Source: JASHVB01 sp035486135
GTDB taxonomy: Bacteria; Pseudomonadota; Alphaproteobacteria; Acetobacterales; Acetobacteraceae
NCBI GenBank assembly: GCA_035486135.1
Contig: DATHNI010000025.1
Location: 1-25,994, forward strand
Direction of reading: 5' to 3'
Length of the DNA stretch: 25,994 bases
Shown here piece after piece: positions 14,736 through 20,874 of this stretch. The notes below the pieces were generated by a model, which was not told the DNA's origin, did not search any database, and worked only from the letters and a program-made list of their open reading frames with translations. The position numbers and the translations under genes were made by a program. Within the stretch, counting starts at the first letter, position 1; the number at the start of each line of letters is the position of its first letter.

Positions 14736-15104
14736 TCAAAATCCGCCTGGACCCCAGCCACCCCATTCGCCCTCTTCGATCTGGGCGGTCATCTGCTGCT
14801 CGTTGGCAATATTCTTCGCTAACATGTCCTGGCGATAGCGGTCGTACACCGCCTGATTGCCGACATAGAGGCAGTCGCAGATTGTCGGGTCAGCATAGGT
14901 GTAGAGTACGGCGTTGTTGTGCACCCGGCGGACGAAGGAATGTGGCGGCAGCGACGCCAGCAAAGTCTGGCGCTGCGGCGTGTTCGCCGGCTCCAGAGTG
15001 AAGCCGGCAGCGGCCAGCATGTCCTCCTTGTTCTGCACCTGGTTGCAGGCGGCCACAGCGGCGCACGCAGCGAACAGCACCAGACCTGATTTGTTCCGAA
15101 GCAT
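14736..15104 (-). CDS. Small lipoprotein of unknown function
   Basis: A 122-aa exported lipoprotein. The signal peptide MLRNKSGLVLFAACAAVAAC ends in a lipobox (AVAAC), with Cys20 as the expected lipidated residue. The mature part NQVQNKEDMLAAAGFTLEPA, NTPQRQTLLASLPPHSFVRR and a YADPTICDCLYVG segment has two further Cys residues; it looks like a family of small alphaproteobacterial lipoproteins with no known role. It ends in a Gly/Trp-rich tail. The start at 15104 is chosen over 15119 because AAGGAG lies 7-8 nt before it. A degenerate second copy of its 5' part lies directly upstream (15250-15390). Confidence 0.8.
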   Translation of the reverse strand: MLRNKSGLVLFAACAAVAACNQVQNKEDMLAAAGFTLEPANTPQRQTLLASLPPHSFVRRVHNNAVLYTYADPTICDCLYVGNQAVYDRYRQDMLAKNIANEQQMTAQIEEGEWGGWGPGGF

Positions 15105-15249
15105 CGTGCTCTCCTTCATTTGTTGGCAGAGACTGTCCTATCGCTGCCACACGTGTCGCCACACCCGGGACGGTCAGTTGACCTTTTCAAGATCCGGCAG
15201 CTTTCACGCTTTGTCGAAGATCGCCTTCTCCGGGCCATAGAATCGAAAT

Positions 15250-15390
15250 CATGGATACCAGTACGCGACGGCGTATCCGCCGGCACAAGGTGAAGCCGGC
15301 GGCGGCCAGCATGTACTCCTGGTTCTGCGGGAGGCGCCAAGCCGCCACAGCGGCGCACGCAGCGGTATTCGCATCGCCCAGGCGCCATTC
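15250..15390 (-). pseudogene. Degenerate partial duplicate of the adjacent lipoprotein gene
   Basis: The stretch around 15291-15365 repeats 14998-15072 with scattered changes: both contain GTGAAGCCGGC(A/G)GCGGCC with AGCATGT next, and both end in GCGGCGCACGCAGCG. Read leftward it gives AAVAA followed by Trp where the lipobox Cys should be, then MLAAAGFTL. After that a frame change is needed to continue as VPADTPSRT, matching EPANTPQRQ of the intact gene. No start, lipobox or C-terminal half remains. Confidence 0.65.
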
Positions 15391-15406
15391 CGGGCGCCTT
15401 GCGATG
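15372..15406 (-). terminator. Stem-loop downstream of the DUF992 gene
   Basis: CATCGC/GCGATG and AGGCGCC/GGCGCCT form an interrupted 13-bp stem with a 6-nt loop, 34 nt past the DUF992 stop in its direction of transcription. There is no T-run after it, so it may be only a 3'-end protecting hairpin. Confidence 0.35.
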
Positions 15407-15440
15407 AGGTCACGGCTGCGCTGCCACGCCCCCTCTTGCT

Positions 15441-15917
15441 TTAGTGCTGATACTTCAACGAGATTGCCGCTATGCCGGCCGCTATGTTGATACCCTTGTC
15501 TCCCTCAATGCTGACAGGCTGCAAAGAGATCGACTTGGTCGAGCCGCCAATAAGCACATTGGCATTGCCGCCGACGCCGGCGGACGCGCCGGCGGTGAGG
15601 CCGCCGTAATCCCCGCTCAGCGCGCCAGGCCTCAAGTCGGTGCTCGGCGCTAACACGGCCCAGACGAGCACTCCGCTTTTCAGATAGCCGATGTCCACGC
15701 CGAATTTCGAGATCTTACCGGTGTAGTCTTCGTCCCGTCCGTTGCCTGAGTAGACGCAACGAAGATCCCGGGTGGAACCGAAGACGAACGCCCATCCGCT
15801 GCTCACATGGCAGGTTAACATGCCGGCCTTCACGGTGGTCTCCGCGCGCGCCGGCGCTTGCAGAGCGAGCGTGCCGAGGGCCAGACCGGTTGCGGCCAAG
15901 ACAAACTTTCTGAACAC
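15441..15917 (-). CDS. DUF992 family exported protein
   Basis: A 158-aa protein with a Sec signal peptide (MFRKFVLAATGLALGTLALQ, then APARA, cleavage after residue 25) and a mature DUF992 domain. VKAGMLTCHVSSGWAFVFGS, then RDLRCVYS with its two conserved Cys, GKISKFGVDIGYLKSGVLVW, and ANVLIGGSTKSISLQPVSIE are the conserved blocks of this mainly alphaproteobacterial family of unknown function. The start is GTG at 15917, fixed by a perfect AGGAGG 8 nt upstream (15926-15931). The Gly-rich middle (GALSGDYGGLTAGASAGVGG) is normal for the family. Nothing nearby suggests a partner. Confidence 0.92.
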   Translation of the reverse strand: MFRKFVLAATGLALGTLALQAPARAETTVKAGMLTCHVSSGWAFVFGSTRDLRCVYSGNGRDEDYTGKISKFGVDIGYLKSGVLVWAVLAPSTDLRPGALSGDYGGLTAGASAGVGGNANVLIGGSTKSISLQPVSIEGDKGINIAAGIAAISLKYQH

Positions 15918-16011
15918 GTCGATATCCTCCTGTTGGTAGGTGGTCCCGTTCGTCGTGGGTAACGTCAGGCGTAAGCGTCTCCGTTGAGCATGCCATCACC
16001 GTAGTCTGCCG

Positions 16012-16038
16012 AAAAGGGGCGGCCGTTTCGGGCCGCCC
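16012..16038 (-). terminator. Leftward intrinsic terminator
   Basis: GGGCGGCC (16017-16024) and GGCCGCCC (16031-16038) form a perfect 8-bp stem with a 6-nt loop. Read leftward it is followed by CTTTTC. It sits 29 nt past the end of the short leftward open frame ending at 16067 and ahead of DUF992, so it probably ended a gene that is now truncated. Confidence 0.55.
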
Positions 16039-16066
16039 GCTTCGTCACGTCACGCGCTACGTCAGG

Positions 16067-16207
16067 CTATTCTATCGGATGGCGAGTGCCGTGCCCCTCT
16101 CCCTTCATCACATTCTCGATCGGGGTGAGGTTGCCGGTCTCCGGTCCTTGCAGCGGCGGAGCGCTCTGCAGGGCGCGAGCTCCTTCAGCCACAACGCCCG
16201 GGACCAC
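16067..16207 (-). pseudogene. Possible 3' remnant of an unknown gene
   Basis: A leftward frame of 46 codons (GTG 16207 to TAG 16067) has protein-like content (EGARALQSAPPLQGPETGNL, then TPIENVMKGEG) and ends just before an intrinsic terminator in the same direction. An in-frame stop lies a few codons upstream, next to the transposase remnant. It may be the tail of a gene cut off by the IS. I do not recognise the family. Confidence 0.25.
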
Positions 16208-16219
16208 GATGCACCGCCA

Positions 16220-16516
16220 TCACCGGTCAGCCAGGTAGATGGTCTGGTCACAGATCAGGCCCGAGCGCCGATCCGCCGGCGCGGAATAGACCCGGTGGGC
16301 ATCGAGGTTCGACTTGGCCCGCGTTACGAAGAAGACTCTCGCCTGATGCAACACGTGCAAGCGGGAGAAATCCACATACCCACGATCCATCACATAGATG
16401 GCGCCCGGCTCGGGCAGCAGCAGGTCGAGCGCATGCGCGTCATGCAACTTGCCGTCGGAGATATGGATGAAGCGCGGTATGCTGCCGCGAAGATCAAGCA
16501 GCGTGTGCATCTTCAC
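16220..16516 (-). pseudogene. Internal fragment of an IS4-type DDE transposase
   Basis: About 98 codons read leftward match the central part of IS4-family transposases: MHTLLDLRGSIPRFIHISDG, KLHDAHALDLLLPEPGAIYV, MDRGYVDFSRLHVLHQARVF, FVTRAKSNLDAHRVYSAP. The Asp in the VMDRGY segment is the usual second catalytic Asp region. The N-terminal half is missing (an in-frame stop occurs four codons before the GTG at 16516), and the frame ends soon after ICDQTIYL where the family continues. It is therefore a dead remnant. No clear terminal inverted repeats or target duplication were found. Confidence 0.8.
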
Positions 16517-16616
16517 CTCTCCACGTCATCAGGCCGCTGCGAATCGAACACCAATGCACGGAAAGAATAAACCCAGCGAGCAACCATCATCTTGCGTACC
16601 CGTCGAACTTCTACCG

Positions 16617-16668
16617 TCCGTGCTAATCCATGTCTAAAACTGCTTTCCGTGCTAATCCGTGTCAAAAC
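16617..16668. repeat. Direct repeat, 24/23 bp, period 29 bp
   Basis: TCCGTGCTAATCCATGTCTA-AAAC (16617-16640) recurs as TCCGTGCTAATCCGTGTCAAAAC at 16646-16668, with one substitution and one base missing. It lies between the transposase remnant and the Rieske gene, so it could be IS-end or insertion debris. Confidence 0.6.
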
Positions 16669-16875
16669 CGATGCCGCCCGTGCGCACCTGCGGTTCAGGG
16701 ATTCCCTCCCTCTCAACGCGCATCACGGCAACATCGCGAAACCTGTCGATGCCCAATAACACGGATCGCTGACCCGATCATGTGCAATCCCCTTCTTGCC
16801 ATTGGGTCGAATGCGATCGCAGGTTCCGGCTCTGCCCGTGCAGAAACAGACTGCCCAACCTGGAGCCGAACGACC

Positions 16876-17448
16876 TTGCCGAAATCCACTTTATCTCGCC
16901 GCGCGGCGTTGCGCCTGTGCGGCACGCTCCTGGCGACCCCGCCGGGATTGGCCAACGGTGCCGCCGATCCGGCGATGGCGTTGCCGCAGCCGGGGGACGT
17001 GCTGGTGCTCGAAACCGCGGGGCCGTCGCCGCGGCCGATGCGCCCCCACGACCTGCCAGCCGGAGGTCCGCCGCTCCTGGCATGGCCGATGGACGGAGCG
17101 ACAGGAACGGTGCGGCGTGGCTCGCGCTTCAACCAGGTGCTGCTGGTGCGGCTGAGCATCGCCCGGATCAGCACCACCGAGCAGGCTTTCGCAAGCCAGG
17201 GTGTCGTCGCATTCTCCGCCATCTGCACGCATGCCGGCTGCGAGGTATCGGGCTGGCGGACGTCGGACGCGTGTTTCCTCTGCCCCTGCCACGGCTCGGT
17301 GTATGATCCAGGCGCCGGCGCGCGTGTCGTCGCCGGTCCGGCGCCACGGCCGCTGCCCGCGCTGCCGCTGCGCATGACCCAGGGCGCATTGACGGTTGCC
17401 GCTCGCTTCACCTCGTGGATCGGCGGCAGCACCGGCCGAACCGATTGA
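16876..17448 (+). CDS. Tat-exported Rieske [2Fe-2S] protein
   Basis: A 190-aa electron-transfer protein (from TTG 16876) with a single Rieske domain. CTHAGC at 117-122 and CPCHGS at 136-141 supply the cluster ligands C117, H119, C136 and H139, plus the disulfide pair C122/C138 typical of high-potential bc1-type Rieske centres. The N-terminus has a twin-arginine signal (LSRRAALRLCGTLLAT), so the folded protein is exported or anchored through Tat. The start is uncertain: TTG 16876 has GGAG 10 nt upstream and gives a normal Tat leader, while ATG 16780 or an upstream TTG would add an odd extension. No cytochrome b or c1 gene is adjacent, so it is not a standard bc1 operon; the redox partner is unknown. 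Confidence 0.85.
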   Translation: MPKSTLSRRAALRLCGTLLATPPGLANGAADPAMALPQPGDVLVLETAGPSPRPMRPHDLPAGGPPLLAWPMDGATGTVRRGSRFNQVLLVRLSIARISTTEQAFASQGVVAFSAICTHAGCEVSGWRTSDACFLCPCHGSVYDPGAGARVVAGPAPRPLPALPLRMTQGALTVAARFTSWIGGSTGRTD

Positions 17449-17464
17449 ATTCCGGACCCTGAAG

Positions 17465-17494
17465 GAGGCGCGGGGGCGAGCCTCCCCGCGCCTC
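17465..17494. terminator. Strong hairpin between convergent Rieske and gspM genes
   Basis: A perfect 11-bp stem (GAGGCGCGGGG / CCCCGCGCCTC) with an 8-nt loop fills the 57-bp gap between the two convergent genes. It lacks a T-run on either side but is well placed to act as a two-way terminator. Confidence 0.5.
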
Positions 17495-17505
17495 ACACAA
17501 ACCGC

Positions 17506-18087
17506 TTACGTGCCGCCGCCGGTCTCCGCCTGGCGGAATCCGTACAGCACGAACGACGCCTGGATCGGCACGTCCGCCGGGGTCGCGCCAGCGGTCGAGG
17601 GACCATGGAAATGCAGGTCGTCCACGAAAATCCGGGTCGGTGATTGCTCCACCGACCGCACCACATCCATCAGCACCGGCCATGGCGCGTTCAGGTTGAT
17701 CCGCAGCGCCACCTTGTGCCAGGACCCGGATCGTTCCGCAGGCAACGTCTCGACGGCGGCCAGGGAGGCACCGGCCGCGCCCGCCATGCGTTGCACCATC
17801 TCCTGCAACTCGGCCGCCGCCAGGGCATCGGAGTTGCCCTCCAGCAACACGCTCTCGCTCGCCGCACCATCGGTGGGCTTGCTGGTTGCGGCGCGCAACG
17901 CGGGAACGCTGGCGGCCAGTGCCTGCATCCGTTGCAGCAGCGCCTGCCGCTGCAGCAGCGTGTCGGCGCGGTCTGCGTACCATCCCTGAAGCGGTGCGAG
18001 CATGCCGAGCCAGACGACGGCCAGCACCAACAGCGTCACGCCCACCGCCAACCCCTGGCCGCGCCTCCCGGTCAGCCACGCATTCAT
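17506..18087 (-). CDS. gspM: Type II secretion protein GspM
   Basis: A 193-aa bitopic inner-membrane platform protein. A short cytoplasmic N-terminus and one TM helix (about 12-32, GLAVGVTLLVLAVVWLGMLA) are followed by a heptad-like region (LLQRQALLQRMQALAASVPA) and a ferredoxin-like periplasmic domain (HKVALRINLNAPWPVLMDVV ... RIFVDDLHFHG). This arrangement is that of GspM (T2SSM_b type), which pairs with GspL. The ATG overlaps the gspL stop by ATGA (18084-18087), so the two are translationally coupled. It is the last gene of the leftward T2SS operon and faces a hairpin terminator. Confidence 0.85.
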   Translation of the reverse strand: MNAWLTGRRGQGLAVGVTLLVLAVVWLGMLAPLQGWYADRADTLLQRQALLQRMQALAASVPALRAATSKPTDGAASESVLLEGNSDALAAAELQEMVQRMAGAAGASLAAVETLPAERSGSWHKVALRINLNAPWPVLMDVVRSVEQSPTRIFVDDLHFHGPSTAGATPADVPIQASFVLYGFRQAETGGGT

Positions 18088-19082
18088 GGCGCGATCTCCG
18101 CGCGGATCGAGAACATGTCGACCGATGCACCCTCGACACGGGTGACCGGCGCGGCGAACGCCGCGTTGCGGATCGTTGGGTCGGCCGACATCCCGGTGAT
18201 CAGGCGCGGTGCCGAACTCGACCGGCCCACGATCGTGAGTTCCCGCTGGCGCAACGACAGATCGGTCAGGTAGGTGTCGTCCGGCAGGATGCGGGTGACC
18301 GTGGCGAGGATCTGCAGCGGGTCACCGGTCCGCCCCAGTTCGCGCGCCATCACGGCCGCCTCCGTACTGTTCCTGCTGACGCCGCCACGCAGCGCCTCCG
18401 CCTGCGCAACGGCTGGCTGCAGCACGGCGATGGCGCGATCGGTGACGTGCATGGCCCACGCCTGCAACGCGAAGGGAACGGTCACCGCGATCACCGCCAG
18501 GCCGGCGCAGATCCAGGCGAGGCTCCCGGCATCCGGCAAAAACCACGGCCGGGCTGTGTCGGCCTCGGCGATCGCCAGCAGCCGCAGCCGTTCTGCCGCG
18601 CCGACTTCCATGAACCGGGGCTGGATGCCGATCGCTGCAAGCCCGCGCAGTGTCGTCGCCACGGCCGTCCTGGGCACGATCGTCAGCTGGACCTCGAGCA
18701 GCGTGCGGTCGCGATTGACCGGACGGGCCTCCCAACGCCAGGAGACCGCATCGGCGCTGAACGGCGTAATCCGCCCCAGTTCGTGCCGCAACACCTGTGC
18801 AAGGTCGCGGCGCGCGGTGGCTGGCACGGTGTGAAGCTTCTCCAGAATGACTCGGGGTTGCGGCCGCAGCACGATCGGCATCCGCCCGGCCGCCCGGACA
18901 ATGGCGTCCAGCGCGATGGGTGCCTCCTCGCCGTTGCGACGCAGGCGCGCCTTGACATCTTCGAACTTGTCGGCCGCATCGATCACAACCGCGTCCGGCG
19001 CATGCCGCCTTCGGCCGAGCCAGAATGCCGGGAGCAATTCGGTCATCCTGGCGTGCCACCACAACAGCAGGTCGAACATCAT
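18084..19082 (-). CDS. gspL: Type II secretion protein GspL, PilN-domain type
   Basis: A 332-aa inner-membrane platform protein. The cytoplasmic part (about 1-185) is a reduced GspL/PilM-like region: VILEKLHTVPATARRDLAQV, then LRHELGRITPFSADAVSW, is the conserved block that in GspL contacts the ATPase GspE. One TM helix (about 188-210) and a PilN-like periplasmic domain (LQILATVTRILPDDTYLTDL, ELTIVGRSSSAPRLI) follow. It is shorter than classical GspL (about 400 aa), and the actin-like fold is only partly present, as in several alphaproteobacterial versions. It starts with two consecutive ATG codons (19082 or 19079). A 114-bp spacer with a large palindrome separates it from gspH, so it may be expressed at a different level from the upstream genes. 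Confidence 0.82.
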   Translation of the reverse strand: MMFDLLLWWHARMTELLPAFWLGRRRHAPDAVVIDAADKFEDVKARLRRNGEEAPIALDAIVRAAGRMPIVLRPQPRVILEKLHTVPATARRDLAQVLRHELGRITPFSADAVSWRWEARPVNRDRTLLEVQLTIVPRTAVATTLRGLAAIGIQPRFMEVGAAERLRLLAIAEADTARPWFLPDAGSLAWICAGLAVIAVTVPFALQAWAMHVTDRAIAVLQPAVAQAEALRGGVSRNSTEAAVMARELGRTGDPLQILATVTRILPDDTYLTDLSLRQRELTIVGRSSSAPRLITGMSADPTIRNAAFAAPVTRVEGASVDMFSIRAEIAP

Positions 19083-19120
19083 GATTGCACTCCAGGAAGG
19101 GACAATTGGCCGATGCCAAA

Positions 19121-19179
19121 CTCCCCCTCCCCTTGAGGGCTTGGGCCGCGAAGCGGGCCAAGGTTGGGGGGAGGGGGAG
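19121..19179. repeat. 59-bp palindromic repeat between gspH and gspL
   Basis: CTCCCCCTCCCC (19121-19132) pairs perfectly with GGGGAGGGGGAG (19168-19179). Inside it CTTGG-x-CCGC and GCGG-x-CCAAG extend the stem around a GAA loop. The whole can fold into one long hairpin inside the leftward T2SS operon. The sequence type resembles dispersed hairpin repeats of GC-rich alphaproteobacteria (inference). It could weaken transcription into gspL and gspM or protect mRNA ends. Confidence 0.75.
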
Positions 19180-19196
19180 CATCTCCATGGGAATCC

Positions 19197-19625
19197 TCAT
19201 CGCACCGCATTGGCCTGCACCCGCCCGGTCAGCCAGTTGACGGCCACTGCGATCCTTTCGCCGCCGGATGACAGCACGATCGGGCCGCCCGACGATACGC
19301 CGTCCGGCGTGAAGACGATCTTCGCGGCGCTGATGGCCTCACCCCGCGGCAGCCGGCGCGGCGCTTCGCCGTCCACGCTGAACCACGCGTCATCGCTCGT
19401 CACCACCACATCCCGTCCAAGCACGATCGCACGCGACCGCGCCAGCCGGAGTGCGCCGGTCAAGGCCCGAGCACTGGCGTCCATGTCGATGCCGGGGCTG
19501 TGCCACGGGCCGCGGATCATCACAAGGCTGGCGACCATGCCCAGGATGACGACCACCGCGATCAACTCGATCAAGGTGAAGCCGCCCTGCAAGGTGAAGC
19601 CGCCTCGCGTCCGCGCCCGTGTCAT
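19197..19625 (-). CDS. gspH: Type II secretion minor pseudopilin GspH
   Basis: A 142-aa pseudopilin. The prepilin peptidase site is GGFTLIELIAVVVILGM: cleavage after G15, mature N-terminal F16, Glu at +5 (E20), then a hydrophobic helix. The globular part (MDASARALTGALRLARSRAI, VVVTSDDAWFSVDGEAPRRL) is GspH-like. The ATG at 19625 overlaps the stop of the upstream exported-protein gene (ATGA, 19622-19625), which fixes the start although the frame is open further upstream. The leader is odd: GGFTL occurs twice in tandem (GGFTLQGGFTLIEL), from an exact 15-bp duplication at 18-bp period. The second copy is the one followed by Glu and is the likely true site. Confidence 0.87.
   Translation of the reverse strand: MTRARTRGGFTLQGGFTLIELIAVVVILGMVASLVMIRGPWHSPGIDMDASARALTGALRLARSRAIVLGRDVVVTSDDAWFSVDGEAPRRLPRGEAISAAKIVFTPDGVSSGGPIVLSSGGERIAVAVNWLTGRVQANAVR
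19572..19604. repeat. Exact 15-bp direct repeat over the gspH prepilin site
   Basis: CAAGGTGAAGCCGCC occurs at 19572-19586 and again at 19590-19604, separated by CTG. On the coding strand each copy encodes GGFTL, the start of the prepilin cleavage motif. Confidence 0.9.
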
Positions 19626-19981
19626 GGCGAACCCAGGGCGCGCACGACAAAGCCGTGGTGCAGGATACGCACCTCGAAGTTTCGTAGCAGGCATTGCCGC
19701 ACCGGCCGGCTACCGAACAGCGGCATGTCGTACAGCGCGGACAGCGCGCAAACCTGGCAAACCACCACGTTCGGCGCGGCGCCTGGCCGCTCGCTGACCC
19801 ACGCTGGCTTGATCTTCGCATAGTAATCGCGCGCTCGGATCTGCAGCGCCATCTCGTCCACCACCGACGGTTCGCGGCAGACCGAACCTCGTGGCATCGC
19901 CGTGGCAGGACCGATGATCACAGGCCCGGCGATCACGGGAAACACCAGTATCGCGATCGCGGCTGCCCGTCGCAGCATCAT
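19622..19981 (-). CDS. Unknown exported protein inside the T2SS operon
   Basis: A 119-aa protein with an N-terminal hydrophobic segment (MMLRRAAAIAILVFPVIAGP, then VIIGPATA) that looks like a signal peptide with cleavage near residue 29. The mature part is about 90 residues, with an acidic/aromatic helix (VVDEMALQIRARDYYAKIKP) and four Cys (one in GSVCREPS, a VCQVC pair, and one in RQCLLRN). It ends in FEVRILHHGFVVRAL. I do not recognise the family. It starts 28 bp after gspO and overlaps gspH by ATGA, so it is expressed with secretion genes and is a candidate accessory T2SS component or periplasmic chaperone. It has no prepilin motif. The frame is open further upstream, but ATG 19981 gives the signal peptide. 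Confidence 0.65.
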   Translation of the reverse strand: MMLRRAAAIAILVFPVIAGPVIIGPATAMPRGSVCREPSVVDEMALQIRARDYYAKIKPAWVSERPGAAPNVVVCQVCALSALYDMPLFGSRPVRQCLLRNFEVRILHHGFVVRALGSP

Positions 19982-20009
19982 GGCCCCCACGGCGTTTGAT
20001 CCAACCCAC

Positions 20010-20810
20010 TCACCAGCCCCCATTGGCCAGCCCCGGATGCAGCCACGCGAGCCAGAAGGCCAAAGCGATACAAGGCCCAAACGGAATTGGCGTCCTGGAT
20101 GTCACGGCGCGCGTGGCAATGGCCAATCCCAAGGCAGCGAGCAAGCCAAGGATCGCGCTGCCCAGCACGACGAATGGCAGGGGGGCCAGCCCGCACCAGG
20201 CACCGGCGGCGGCCAGCAGTTTCGCGTCGCCGCCACCCAGTGCATCGCGGCCGCGCAGCCGGCGATAGCCCCATGCGAGGCCTTGGAAGAACCCATAGGC
20301 CAGCATCGCGGCGAGGCAGTGATCGGTCAGCGCCGACGGTGCCGACAGCAGCGTCACGACAAGTCCTCCCAGCAGCAGCGGCAAGGTGAGGACGTCCGGC
20401 AACAGCAGGCAGCGCCAGTCGATCCATGCCAGGGTGAGCAAGGTCCAGCCCAGCGCGCAATCGATCCAAATGTTGCCGGTGCCCGCGATCGCCGCCCACA
20501 CCGCGACCGCAACCGCCGCCAGTTCGACCAATGGGTGCAGCCATCCGATCGGCTGGTGGCAATAGCGGCAGCGTCCGCGCAACAGCACGAAGCTGAGCAA
20601 GGGAATGAGGTCGCTGGGGGCAAGCCGGGTCTCGCAGTGTGGACAAACGGATCGGGCGACAACGATCGGCTGCTCCTCCGGCAGACGTACGATCAGCACG
20701 CCCATGAAGCTGCCAATAAACGGCGCCACGACAATTGGCGAGAGCCAGACTGCTACAGTCCCAAGACCAAGTATGTCAGTCACGTGACATCCATTATGCC
20801 GTTGCAGCAT
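20010..20810 (-). CDS. gspO: Prepilin peptidase / N-methyltransferase GspO (PilD type)
   Basis: A 266-aa polytopic aspartyl protease of the inner membrane that removes prepilin leaders and methylates the new N-terminus. The cytoplasmic zinc-type domain has two Cys pairs: CPHC at 56-59 and CRYC at 81-84. The catalytic Asp residues are in AWIDWRCLLLPD (D131) and in the GxGD motif as GGGD (D195). About eight TM segments follow the family pattern, beginning with PFIGSFMGVLIVRLP. ATG 20810 is given as the start; GTG 20783 (VTDILGL) is a plausible alternative that would shorten the N-terminus by nine residues. First gene of the leftward T2SS operon, only 64 bp from the divergent gspE. Confidence 0.93.
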   Translation of the reverse strand: MLQRHNGCHVTDILGLGTVAVWLSPIVVAPFIGSFMGVLIVRLPEEQPIVVARSVCPHCETRLAPSDLIPLLSFVLLRGRCRYCHQPIGWLHPLVELAAVAVAVWAAIAGTGNIWIDCALGWTLLTLAWIDWRCLLLPDVLTLPLLLGGLVVTLLSAPSALTDHCLAAMLAYGFFQGLAWGYRRLRGRDALGGGDAKLLAAAGAWCGLAPLPFVVLGSAILGLLAALGLAIATRAVTSRTPIPFGPCIALAFWLAWLHPGLANGGW

Positions 20811-20874
20811 TGCGGACCTGTCATTTGCCTGCGGTCGCGCACTGGCCTTATGCGGGATCGGAGGAGCGTGGGGA
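20811..20874. promoter_or_regulatory. Divergent promoter region between gspO and gspE
   Basis: Only 64 bp separate the two divergent starts, so promoters for both T2SS operons must overlap or lie inside the first codons. A good ribosome-binding site GGAGGAG (20859-20866) precedes gspE. I see no unambiguous -35/-10 pair. Confidence 0.45.

Noticed and set aside
16079..16570. A 163-codon rightward frame over the transposase remnant
   Set aside because: It is antisense to a clear IS4 transposase fragment and shows no motif of its own.
19626..19694. Longer gspH start at 19694
   Set aside because: The ATGA overlap at 19622-19625 and the normal short prepilin leader favour 19625.
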